Assembly: GCA_013299045.1 (NCBI GenBank)
Contig: JAAFJX010000007.1
Coordinates: 62,001 to 126,000 of the forward strand
From: Cytophagales bacterium
GTDB lineage: Bacteria; Bacteroidota; Bacteroidia; Cytophagales; Bernardetiaceae
Reading direction: 5' to 3'
DNA length: 64,000 bases
Shown: in pieces, positions 55,841 to 63,229 of the stretch
Numbering within the stretch: the stretch's first letter is position 1
How the letters are laid out: every line of letters starts with the position of its first letter
Position numbers and translations under genes: made by a program
The notes under the pieces: model-generated
Database searches by the model: none
What the model was told of the DNA's origin: nothing
Seen by the model: only the letters and a program-made list of their open reading frames with translations

Positions 55841-55882
55841 TAGGCTCAGAAAAATAAACTTTGCAGTATATTCTTGAGCCTA
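55841..55882 (-). promoter_or_regulatory. Hairpin between peptide and lipoprotein genes
   Basis: TAGGCTCA (55841-55848) and TGAGCCTA (55875-55882) are exact reverse complements around a 26-base AT-rich loop, in the 107-base gap after the peptide stop. No T-run follows on the minus strand. It could protect the peptide mRNA or reduce read-through into the lipoprotein genes. Confidence 0.5.
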
Positions 55883-55911
55883 CCAGAATTACAACGTGCG
55901 ATTGGTTACTC

Positions 55912-56142
55912 CTACTTTTTTGTGCCTGTACATGATATTTCTGCGCATCTTGTGCCATCAGGTTGGGTATAGTGTATCTCAACACAATTACTCCAGCCTT
56001 GTATCGGCCAACCGCCTACGTGTATAAGCTGAGACCAATTACTACTACACGGGCCTAGAGAGGCCGCATCAGCGGTTGTGCTAGCGCTCAATACTCCGAG
56101 CCCCATGAAGGCCAAAACGGCCAATACTCTTAAAGTTTTCAT
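55912..56142 (-). CDS. Small secreted cysteine-rich peptide
   Basis: 76 residues. A signal peptide (MKTLRVLAVLAFMGLGVLSA, cleavage expected after ADA near residue 26) leaves a mature peptide of about 50 residues with four Cys (32, 53, 66, 71), enough for two disulfides, and several Trp/Gly. I do not recognise a family for certain. Its size, signal, Cys content and position in front of propeller lipoprotein genes recall the NVEALA peptides of Bacteroides, which sit beside BF3164-type lipoproteins, but the NVEALA motif itself is absent. Its promoter region contains a TTTACC hexanucleotide tract (56233-56260). Export is well supported; function is not known. Confidence 0.7.
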   Translation of the reverse strand: MKTLRVLAVLAFMGLGVLSASTTADAASLGPCSSNWSQLIHVGGWPIQGWSNCVEIHYTQPDGTRCAEISCTGTKK

Positions 56143-56232
56143 TTTTCTTTGTGGAATTTAAATGTTCAAATAAACAGATAAACTTTGAGCAACAGAACCG
56201 CCCAAAAACGACCCTCCGAGAGAGTACGCCCA

Positions 56233-56270
56233 CAAAGGTAAAGGTAAAGGTAAAGGTAAAGACTGCCAAA
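56233..56270 (-). promoter_or_regulatory. Peptide-cassette promoter built on a TTTACC tandem repeat
   Basis: On the minus strand: TTTG (56267-56270), then GCAGTC, then four TTTACC units running into TTTG, so that the last unit forms TACCTTTG (56233-56240), an exact -7 element. The spacer to it is 26 bases, one repeat unit (6) longer than the ideal 20; the previous unit gives TACCTTTA with a 20-base spacer. Gain or loss of a unit would change promoter strength. Leader to the peptide start is about 86 bases. Confidence 0.55.
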
Positions 56271-56427
56271 TTTTTAGGCAACTATTTTTTTTAACGTGCG
56301 TTTGCTGCTCCTATCGCGGCTTTTGGGCAAATCTATAAGGTTTCATCGGTTTCTCGAAACCGAAGCACAAGCCCTTAATGGTCTTTCATAACGCGGTGGG
56401 CGAGCCAGCATTGTACATATTTTCTTT

Positions 56428-56459
56428 TTTGTATAAAGTGATACGATTGTTTATCTTTG
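56428..56459 (+). promoter_or_regulatory. Promoter for the rluD-like gene
   Basis: TTTG (56428-56431), 20 bases, TATCTTTG (56452-56459): near-perfect consensus. Start about 56466, leader about 98 bases. Confidence 0.7.
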
Positions 56460-56563
56460 CGGGCATTTTTAGCGTGCTATCCTGAAACTTTGGGCAAAAA
56501 GGCCACAGAAGACTAACGAGAACCATAAAAAAACAAGAATAAAAATAGGAAAGAACTAAATCT

Positions 56564-57583
56564 ATGAAAAATAAGTACGATTTTGAGGACGAAGATAATC
56601 TATTTGAACACCATCACCTCCTGGTAGATGCTGGGCAGGCCATGATGCGGGTGGACAAGTTCCTGACTATGCGTTTACCGAGCGTTAGCCGCAATAGGAT
56701 TCAAAATTCTCTGACAGCTGGTTTCATTACGGTTAATGGCGCGCCTTGCAAAAGCAGCTATAAAATACGCCCCGCCGACGACATTCTGGTTAGGCTGCCC
56801 GAGCCACCACGTATCGAAGAACTTTTAGCAGAGAATATTCCGCTGAATGTTGTTTATGAAGACGAGGAGCTGATAGTTATTAACAAGCCTGCGGGCTTAG
56901 TCGTACACCCCGCTACCGAAAACTGGCACGGTACTTTGGCCAATGGTATTCACTATTATTTAATTCAACAAGGCTTACCCGGATTTTGCGGTTTGGTTCA
57001 TCGCATAGACAAAGATACAACGGGGCTAATGGTGATACCTAAAACCGAGTTTTCGCGCACGATGCTTGCCAAACAGTTTTTTGACCACAGCATAGAACGC
57101 ACCTACAACGCGCTCGTTTGGGGCGAGGTGAGCGCAGAAAAAGGAACTTTCCGTGGCAACATCGCACGAAGCCCACAAAACCGAAAAGTAATGGCTGTTT
57201 TTCCTGATGGCGGCGAAGTAGGCAAAGTGGCTGTTACACACTACAAAGTACTCAAGCGCTTTCGCTACGTAACGCTTATGCAATGCAATCTTGAAACAGG
57301 CCGAACGCATCAGATAAGAGTGCATTTTAAAGCCAACGGGCACCCACTTTTTGGCGACCCTACTTACGGCGGCGACCGCATTTTGAAGGGAACTGTTTTT
57401 TCTAAATACAGCGCTTTTATTGAGAAATGTTTTGGCACTATGCCGCGTCAGGCGCTTCATGCTAAATCATTAGGCTTTGTACATCCAAGCACTAAAGAGT
57501 TCATGCAGTTCGACTCCGAACTCCCCCCCGATATGCAGGCTTTACTAAAAGCCTGGAGTGCTTACACACAGCAAGATGATTAG
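56564..57583 (+). CDS. rluD: RluA-family 23S rRNA pseudouridine synthase (RluD-like)
   Basis: Converts uridine to pseudouridine in large-subunit rRNA. 339 residues: an S4 RNA-binding domain (RVDKFLTMRLPSVSRNRIQNSLTAGFITVNG, about 29-60), then the catalytic domain with VINKPAGLVVHP near 105, catalytic Asp149 in HRIDKDTTGL, and ETGRTHQIRVHFKANGHPLFGDPTYGG near 245. Having an S4 domain and this motif set makes RluD (sites in helix 69) more likely than RluA or RluC, though exact sites cannot be read. Single gene with its own promoter. Confidence 0.92.
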   Translation: MKNKYDFEDEDNLFEHHHLLVDAGQAMMRVDKFLTMRLPSVSRNRIQNSLTAGFITVNGAPCKSSYKIRPADDILVRLPEPPRIEELLAENIPLNVVYEDEELIVINKPAGLVVHPATENWHGTLANGIHYYLIQQGLPGFCGLVHRIDKDTTGLMVIPKTEFSRTMLAKQFFDHSIERTYNALVWGEVSAEKGTFRGNIARSPQNRKVMAVFPDGGEVGKVAVTHYKVLKRFRYVTLMQCNLETGRTHQIRVHFKANGHPLFGDPTYGGDRILKGTVFSKYSAFIEKCFGTMPRQALHAKSLGFVHPSTKEFMQFDSELPPDMQALLKAWSAYTQQDD

Positions 57584-57600
57584 AACTACCCAAGGGCTGC

Positions 57601-57804
57601 CTAAATATAAATTTTCCGTAACTCACTCTCTACCATTCTAATACGCTCTATTATCATGGGGTCGTCCGGGGTGTCTTCTTTGTATTGATTGACGTGAATA
57701 CCACGCAAATAGAGCTTGGTTTCAATCAAGCGCCTTGATAGCGGGTCTCCGTGAGAGAAATCAGCAATCATTTGCTCCAGTAGAATTTTTATAGTGCCTT
57801 TCAT
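57601..57804 (-). CDS. Small conserved-looking protein of unknown function
   Basis: 67 residues from the ATG at 57804 (MKGTIKILLEQMIADFSHGDPLSRR); the frame extends to 57918 but the added 38 residues are less coherent. Predicted mainly helical and charged, cytosolic. The segment IADFSHGDPLSRRLIETKLYLRGIHVNQY followed by TPDDPMIIERIRM is orderly enough, with sensible codon use, to suggest a real gene. I do not recognise it. It is convergent with rluD and separated by 17 bases. Confidence 0.55.
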   Translation of the reverse strand: MKGTIKILLEQMIADFSHGDPLSRRLIETKLYLRGIHVNQYKEDTPDDPMIIERIRMVESELRKIYI

Positions 57805-58139
57805 CGCATTCAATTTGTTTAAATATTCATAAATAGTTTGGTGGCAATCTGAATAATTAGGTATGATGAAGTAGCTGCTTGTTGCTGCAAATGTAATATT
57901 ATTTATTTTAAAAATCATACTGAGCAGATGAAAAAAATAATTAAATCTTTTAAATTAATTAAAATAAGGTTTAGCTAGTATTTATTTCTTACAAAACATA
58001 CTTTAAATCTGTGTAAAAATTATTGATTGATGAGCCACCAAAGGCTTTTTTAGCCCAAAAACCTTAATACGACAATGAGGGTAACTATAATAAAGGTGCT
58101 CAATTTTTAAAAATACTTCTATTTACCACACTTTAAATC
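57805..58139. other. Intergenic region, small protein gene to photolyase
   Basis: About 335 AT-rich bases (partly the possible N-terminal extension of the small protein). I see no gene, fold or repeat. Confidence 0.5.
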
Positions 58140-59483
58140 TTACACATTCGGGTCAGTGTATGCACCCAGAGCTTCTTTGTAGGCTTTGAGGCAGCGTTCG
58201 CGGGCAAAAGTGTGTTCTACTATGGGCTTTCCATAATTTCCTTGCAGAATTTCGGGCACCCATTTTTTGATGTAACTCATTTTAGGGTCAAATTTTTCGG
58301 CTTGGCTCATTGGATTAAAAATTCTAAAATAAGGTGCTGCATCACAGCCCGAGCCAGCCGCCCACTGCCAGCCACCATTGTTAGCCGAAAGGTCAAAGTC
58401 CAGCAACTTTTCAGCAAAATAAGCCTCGCCCAAGCGCCAATCGAGGAGCAAATGTTTGGTCAAAAAGCTCGCTACCACCATACGAACGCGGTTGTGCATA
58501 AAGCCCGTTGCGTTTAGCTCGCGCATACCAGCATCTACAAGCGGGTAGCCAGTCTGTCCTTGACACCAGCGCTCAAAGTCATGGGTCGCATCGCGCCAAC
58601 GAATGCGGTCGTAAGCGGGTTTGAAAGCCCTTTTTTCTACGTGTGGAAAGTGCCAGAGTATCATCATATAAAAATCTCGCCAAATCAGTTCATTCACAAA
58701 CGTTTCGCTTAGCGGGCCAGCATAGCGAAGAAGCTCACGTACGCTGATAGTACCAAAGCGCAAGTGTAGGCTTAAACGTGAAGTACCTCTTTGGGCGGGA
58801 AAATCACGCTTAGCAGCATAGTTTTGAACAATATCAGTATCAAATAGTGCCTTAGGAAAATCAGTGCTTGTAAGCTCGAAGCCCATGCTGCTTAGTTCAG
58901 GTAATGGAAGAGGTGCTGTAAGTAATAAATGCGTAATATATATATCGCAAGAATACTTTTTTTGATAAAAATTGCTCATTTTAGCACGCCAGCGCTTGCT
59001 GTATGGTGTAAAGACAGTATATGGCTTACCGTCCGGTTTCAAAACCTCGTCTTTCTCAAAAACACATTGGTCTTTATAAGTTTTGAACTCCAATTGCTGG
59101 CTAGCCAAAAGCTCCCGAACGTTTGCGTCACGCTTAATAGCATAAGGTTCGTAATCGTGGTTTGCAAAAACCGTTGCTACCTTATAGCTTTGCAGTATTT
59201 CATTCCAAACAGCTATTGGCTCACCATACTTTACAAGCAAAGTACTGCCCAATTTTTCTAGCTCCTGCTGCAAATTTTGTAGGCTGTGATGAATGAACTG
59301 CACACGCCTGTCGTGTTTATTTGCAAGCGCATCAAGAATGGTTTTATCAAAAATAAACAGGGGCAACACGCTTGTTTCATGCTTTTGGGCATCTTTGAGC
59401 GCATGGTAGAGAGCGGCGTTGTCGTGCAGGCGTAAGTCGCGCCTCAGCCAGATGATATTGATTTTTTTATCAGAAAGAGGCAT
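58140..59483 (-). CDS. Deoxyribodipyrimidine photolyase (cryptochrome/photolyase family)
   Basis: Light-driven repair of UV pyrimidine dimers using FAD. From the ATG at 59483 (MPLSDKKINIIWLRRDLRLHDN) it has 447 residues; ATG 59498 is also in frame. The N-terminal antenna domain shows IIWLRRDLRLHDNAAL; the FAD domain shows ELIWRDFYMMILWHFP near 270, WCQGQTGYPLVDAGMRELNATGFMHNRVRMVVASFLTKHLLLDWR near 320-365 and LSANNGGWQWAAGSGCDAAPYFRIFNP near 377. All are photolyase signatures. CPD substrate is most likely for this class. Single gene. Confidence 0.95.
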   Translation of the reverse strand: MPLSDKKINIIWLRRDLRLHDNAALYHALKDAQKHETSVLPLFIFDKTILDALANKHDRRVQFIHHSLQNLQQELEKLGSTLLVKYGEPIAVWNEILQSYKVATVFANHDYEPYAIKRDANVRELLASQQLEFKTYKDQCVFEKDEVLKPDGKPYTVFTPYSKRWRAKMSNFYQKKYSCDIYITHLLLTAPLPLPELSSMGFELTSTDFPKALFDTDIVQNYAAKRDFPAQRGTSRLSLHLRFGTISVRELLRYAGPLSETFVNELIWRDFYMMILWHFPHVEKRAFKPAYDRIRWRDATHDFERWCQGQTGYPLVDAGMRELNATGFMHNRVRMVVASFLTKHLLLDWRLGEAYFAEKLLDFDLSANNGGWQWAAGSGCDAAPYFRIFNPMSQAEKFDPKMSYIKKWVPEILQGNYGKPIVEHTFARERCLKAYKEALGAYTDPNV

Positions 59484-59498
59484 TTCAATAAAAGACAC

Positions 59499-59629
59499 AG
59501 GGCGTACAATAAAATTTAGACTAGATTGGGCTAGAGAACTATCAACTCATAACAACAAGCTTGCTTAGAATTTGTTTAGTTTTGTGGAGGCATCATTTGG
59601 TCTAATTTTGTCAAGAAAAGAACGAGTCG
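59499..59629. other. Spacer before repeat copy C
   Basis: About 130 AT-rich bases upstream of the photolyase start, probably holding its promoter. I could not fix a convincing -7 element. Confidence 0.35.
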
Positions 59630-59853
59630 TTTATTAAAATCGTCTTTTCCGCAGAGTTGAGGGGGTTCTGAACGAAATCAAGCGCTTAAATTAACCTCTC
59701 TTGAGTCGTCAAAAAGCCCTTTTTGAGTGTCTTGAGTTCCAAACGCCCTCTTTTCACTTTTGTAGAGGCCATTTTCTCGCGTTTTCAAATAACTTTTTGC
59801 CAAATGCCTTATATCTGATTTTTTGACTAATGATTGTTTTTCTACAATTTATT

Positions 59854-59936
59854 GGGCGTTCCCGCTTCGCGGTCGTTCGTCTTTGGGCTTCGCTTCGCTT
59901 CGGTGCTACGCACTAAACCCGCCGCCTCTCTAACGC
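59854..59936 (+). ncRNA. GC-rich structured core of repeat copy C
   Basis: 83 bases identical to copy B. Predicted pairings: GCGTT with AACGC at the ends; CCGC (59862-59865) with GCGG (59869-59872); GGG (59885-59887) with CCC (59918-59920) enclosing GTGC (59903-59906) with GCAC (59910-59913). Strongly more GC-rich than its surroundings. Whether it is transcribed is not known. Confidence 0.4.
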
Positions 59937-60045
59937 AGATACAAGCCAATAGACGCACTCAATAACAAAAAAAAGAGATAAAGTGGCAAACCCGCTTGAT
60001 GCCTCAAAATTGCTTTTGTCCTATTTTGCCTTAGCCCTAGCACGA

Positions 60046-60078
60046 CCGTATCATAGCCGTATCATAGCCGTGTCATAG
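60046..60078 (+). repeat. 11-nt tandem unit (three copies) in repeat copy C
   Basis: CCGTATCATAG twice, then CCGTGTCATAG, followed by the related CCGTAGTTGG. Copy A has two units at 5901-5922 and the same following segment. The difference in number is the main length change between the two full copies. Confidence 0.85.
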
Positions 60079-60330
60079 CCGTAGTTGGCCGTACTTTAAA
60101 AGTAAAGCCCCTATCTTAGAAAAGTACAATTATTCGCTTCCTAAAACTTGCATCTCTCAGAAAGGCTAATTAATAGCTTGTTTTTTTGAAATAATTTAAG
60201 CGTTCAAAGTAGTTTTTCAACAAAAAAAAACGATATTTGAGCCGAACTTCGCAAAGATTATTTGGTGAACCCAATTCTTGAGGTTAAAACAACTAAAATT
60301 TGTGCTCTACCACAATCCAAACAGTTTGTT

Positions 60331-61260
60331 ATGAAAGCACTTTTCCGAACACAGCACCTTAGTAAAATACCCGTATTTATGAATTTTTCAGCGTTTAGTA
60401 TGCTCCTTTTGGTCGTTTTGGGTCTGACTTACACAACAGCCCATGCCCAAGATGAAGACCCCAATCAGTACTTCAAAAACGGCATGGAGAATATCAAAAA
60501 GGCCGATTATTTGGGCGCTATACGCGAATTTTTATATGCAGTTGGTACAAAGCCAGACTTTGCCGACGCATATTACCAACTGGCTGTGGCTAAGGAGCTT
60601 TTGGCCAAAAAAGAGGGCTATATCAGCACAGAGTACTGCCAAGACCTTATCAACGCCATGAAGCACGGCAATTCGGCTGCCGCCGATATGCTGCTAAAGA
60701 GTTGTGGGGCAGAATGTTTTAATATAAACGTGGCTTTTAATGAGCCTGAAAAGGTCTTTTGTGCGGACTTTACGGCTAGCGACATCAGCGACCTGCCCGA
60801 GGGCATGGAAAAATTAGAGTTCCTGTCTAGCCTTATCCTGGCAGACAATAGCTTTGAAAAGCTCAGCGATAAGTTCGGAAAACTGCCTTACGTGGTTACG
60901 ATGGATTTATCCAGCAACAAAATTACGAACCCAGGCAACGCATTAGGTAACATGACACGCCTCACCGACCTTAACCTGAACGATAATGCGGTAATAGCCC
61001 TACCCGACAACATTGGCCAGCTCAAAAATTTACGCGCTTTGCAGCTCCGCAACAACTTCTTGACTGACCTGCCCGCGTCTTTTGCACAACTCACCAATTT
61101 ACGCGAACTAGACCTCTCCACCAATGAGCTGAGCAAAGTTCCAGCTGCGCTCTTGGCGCTCAAAAACCTCAAAAAGTTAGACTTGTTCGGTAGCCAGCTC
61201 TCAGATATCGACAAACAAACCCTCAAAAAAGCCCTGCCCGATACGCAAATTAATTTCTAA
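60331..61260 (+). CDS. Exported TPR plus leucine-rich-repeat protein
   Basis: 309 residues from the ATG at 60331, with a long signal segment (FSAFSMLLLVVLGLTYTTAHAQ, cut near residue 41); upstream codons back to 60262 are in frame but unlikely. After the signal comes a TPR-like pair (NPNQYFKNGMENI-type: EDPNQYFKNGMENIKKADYLGAIREFLYAV and KPDFADAYYQLAVAKEL), then about six leucine-rich repeats (LEFLSSLILADNSFEKLSDKFGKL, LPYVVTMDLSSNKITNPGNAL, LKNLRALQLRNNFLTDLPASF, LTNLRELDLSTNELSKVPAAL). Both parts bind proteins, so a periplasmic or surface scaffold is likely; partner unknown. Repeat copy C ends about 140 bases upstream. Confidence 0.82.
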   Translation: MKALFRTQHLSKIPVFMNFSAFSMLLLVVLGLTYTTAHAQDEDPNQYFKNGMENIKKADYLGAIREFLYAVGTKPDFADAYYQLAVAKELLAKKEGYISTEYCQDLINAMKHGNSAAADMLLKSCGAECFNINVAFNEPEKVFCADFTASDISDLPEGMEKLEFLSSLILADNSFEKLSDKFGKLPYVVTMDLSSNKITNPGNALGNMTRLTDLNLNDNAVIALPDNIGQLKNLRALQLRNNFLTDLPASFAQLTNLRELDLSTNELSKVPAALLALKNLKKLDLFGSQLSDIDKQTLKKALPDTQINF

Positions 61261-61473
61261 AGAAGCAGTATTCTGTATTAAATTTTTGATTATCAACGAT
61301 TAAATAAGCCTCCCTCAACAAAGAAAAAGAGTGCTTATCAAAATTTTAAAAATAAATTTACGCACTTGTTTTGGTTTATAAAGAGTCTATCTCTATTATT
61401 GTGGCCATAAACTATCCGAAATGGATTTTAAAGTCAGTTTTGTTTCAAATTATCATTTAAAGAGTTCATTACA

Positions 61474-62346
61474 ATGAGCAAGACAACATCAGGCCCTTCA
61501 CAGGCAAGCTCCATGTTCGCACTGATTACTATTCCAGTAATTATTGTTATTTGTATTTTGCTGTACTTATTCGTACTCGGCAACCCTTCAAACTTCCAAG
61601 ACGGCGACCCTAACAATCACCCACTTCCGGGCAATTATTTAGGTATCGTTTACAAAGGCGGTCAGATTGTACCTATTCTTATGGCTTTCTTTTTGATGGT
61701 AATTGTGTTTAGCGTTGAACGCTTCCTGACTATTACTCGTGCAAAAGGCGCTGGCTCTATTTCAGTATTTGTTCGCAAAATTAAATCTAATTTAGAAACT
61801 GGTAACGTTACTGGTGCTATTGCAGAATGCGACAAGCAAAAGGGGTCGGTGGGCAACGTTATCCGCGCCGTATTGGTCAAGTACAAAGAAAATTCAGATG
61901 CTGCCAAAGCTGAAAAAACTCGCCCTGCTGACATGGTTGGCAACTCTGGCGGTACTATCGTAGTGGCAGACATTCAGGACAAAGAACAACGTATGGCCTC
62001 TATCCAGAAAGAATTGGAAGATTCTACCTCTTTGGAGCTGCCTATGCTTGAAAAAAACCTCACCATCATTGCAACGCTCGCATCGGTAGCTACCCTTACT
62101 GGTCTTTTAGGTACTGTAATTGGTATGATTAAGGCTTTTGCCGCTCTTGCTACTGCTGGCGCACCAGATGCTACCTCACTCGCAAACGGTATCTCAGAAG
62201 CTCTTATCAATACAGCTTTAGGTATTGCTGCTTCGGCCTTTGCCATCATCTTCTACAACTACTTTACGAGCGAAATTGATTCTTTGACTTATAGCATTGA
62301 TGAAGCTGGCTACAGCATTCTCCAAAGCTACTCTGTAAAGCACTAA
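61474..62346 (+). CDS. exbB: MotA/TolQ/ExbB proton-channel family protein
   Basis: Stator-type proton channel energising TonB. 290 residues: an N-terminal helix (MFALITIPVIIVICILLYLFVLG, about residues 14-36), a second helix GGQIVPILMAFFLMVIVFSVERFLTI (about 61-87), a cytosolic region of about 100 residues, and two C-terminal helices, LTIIATLASVATLTGLLGTVIGMIKAFAAL and ISEALINTALGIAASAFAIIFYNYF, with the conserved Thr/Gly-Thr motif. The extra N-terminal helix is typical of Bacteroidota ExbB. Followed by two exbD genes and tonB. A strong hairpin lies between it and the first exbD. Confidence 0.93.
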   Translation: MSKTTSGPSQASSMFALITIPVIIVICILLYLFVLGNPSNFQDGDPNNHPLPGNYLGIVYKGGQIVPILMAFFLMVIVFSVERFLTITRAKGAGSISVFVRKIKSNLETGNVTGAIAECDKQKGSVGNVIRAVLVKYKENSDAAKAEKTRPADMVGNSGGTIVVADIQDKEQRMASIQKELEDSTSLELPMLEKNLTIIATLASVATLTGLLGTVIGMIKAFAALATAGAPDATSLANGISEALINTALGIAASAFAIIFYNYFTSEIDSLTYSIDEAGYSILQSYSVKH

Positions 62347-62379
62347 TTCTCTCCTGATTGAACAAAGCCTGATGTATGG

Positions 62380-62412
62380 AACTATGTGTAACTTTAAAGG
62401 TTACGCATAGTT
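62380..62412 (+). promoter_or_regulatory. Intercistronic hairpin between exbB and exbD
   Basis: AACTATGTGTAAC (62380-62392) and GTTACGCATAGTT (62400-62412) form a 13-bp stem with one G-U pair and a 7-base loop TTTAAAG. There is no T-run after it. It probably protects the exbB part of the mRNA or reduces read-through, giving more ExbB than ExbD, as the complex requires (about 5 to 2). Confidence 0.7.
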
Positions 62413-62463
62413 CTGGGGCTGTAGCCAACTCATTCACTTATAGCTTTTAATTACATTTGCAAT

Positions 62464-63096
62464 ATGCCTAAGGTCAAAATTCCTCGCAAAAGTATCTCTC
62501 TGGATATGACTGCTATGTGCGACATGGCTTTTTTGCTGCTTACGTTCTTTATGTTGGCCACTAAGTTTAAGCCACAAGAACCTATTACAGTAGATACGCC
62601 TTCTTCAATATCCGAAATTCCGATTCCTGATGCCGATATTCTTTTGATACAAGTAGATAAAGAAGGGCGTGTGTTTTTTGGAGTAGATGGCCAACACTTT
62701 CGTCCTGCCGTGCTAGACCGCATCGCCTCGGTTTATAATGTGCAGTTCAATGACAAAGAAAAATATGAATTTTCTTTGATTGAAAGTTTTGGAACTCCTG
62801 TTGCTGGCCTCAAGCAATTCTTGAATATGCCAGTAGACCAGCGCGCCAAAATCAAGCAGCCGGGTATCCCTACAGACTCTCTCCAAAATGAGCTGAAAGA
62901 ATGGGTTATGAATGCCAGAAGAACGAATCCTAAGTATAAAATTGCTATTAAGGGCGACGAGGGTGCAGACTACATGACCATGAAAAAAGTAATTGCTACG
63001 CTGCAAGACCAGAATATCAACCGCTTTAATTTGGTAACAAGCATTGAAAATAAGCCAGGCGGTGCTGCGGAAGCAACTAGTGCTTCCAAAGAATAA
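62464..63096 (+). CDS. exbD: ExbD/TolR biopolymer transport protein (first copy)
   Basis: 210 residues: one N-terminal helix after a basic stretch (KVKIPRKSISLDMTAMCDMAFLLLTFFMLATKF, residues 3-35) with the channel Asp in CDMAFLLL, then a periplasmic domain of about 170 residues. The family usually reads MTPMVD here; this copy has MTAMCD, so the Pro is replaced and a Cys follows. A long periplasmic tail ends AEATSASKE. It pairs with ExbB and the second ExbD (63230); having two different ExbD chains is common in Bacteroidota. Confidence 0.92.
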   Translation: MPKVKIPRKSISLDMTAMCDMAFLLLTFFMLATKFKPQEPITVDTPSSISEIPIPDADILLIQVDKEGRVFFGVDGQHFRPAVLDRIASVYNVQFNDKEKYEFSLIESFGTPVAGLKQFLNMPVDQRAKIKQPGIPTDSLQNELKEWVMNARRTNPKYKIAIKGDEGADYMTMKKVIATLQDQNINRFNLVTSIENKPGGAAEATSASKE

Positions 63097-63229
63097 ATAT
63101 TCTTAAAAATAATTATGGAAGAGTTTATGGAAACCCCAAAACCGAAGCATCTATATTGCAACAAGGCACTAGGATTTTTATAACTCTAACCACCAAAAAA
63201 TATGTTTCATTGCTTAAACTGTTAAGAAA

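Larger units (their letters stand above)
56143..56563. other. Divergent regulatory region, peptide cassette (-) and rluD (+)
   Basis: About 420 bases. It holds the hexanucleotide tract and peptide promoter (56233-56270), a hairpin TCGGTTT/AAACCGA (56346-56363) of unknown role, and the rluD promoter (56428-56459). No gene is supported in it. Confidence 0.6.
59630..60188 (+). repeat. Dispersed noncoding repeat, copy C (full length)
   Basis: Aligns with copy A over nearly all its length and with copy B over the first 335 bases. The left arm CAAGCGCTTAAATTAACC (59679-59696, continuing CTCTCTTGAG) pairs imperfectly with the right arm at 60156-60180 (CTCAGAAAGGCTAATTAA plus TAGCTTG), about 20 of 25 positions. 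The core is at 59854-59936. The 3' part contains three 11-nt CCGTATCATAG-type units (60046-60078), one more than copy A. The terminator-like hairpin at its 5' end is weakened here (CCGCAGAGTTGAGG). It lies directly upstream of, and in line with, the TPR/LRR gene at 60331. Confidence 0.85.

Noticed and set aside
56081-56281. Minus-strand 66-codon frame with repeated Thr-Phe
   Set aside because: It is only a translation of the TTTACC tract and overlaps the start of the secreted peptide gene in another frame.
56346-56363. Hairpin TCGGTTT-CTCG-AAACCGA as a terminator
   Set aside because: No T-run on either side and no gene ends near it; listed only as a feature of the intergenic region.
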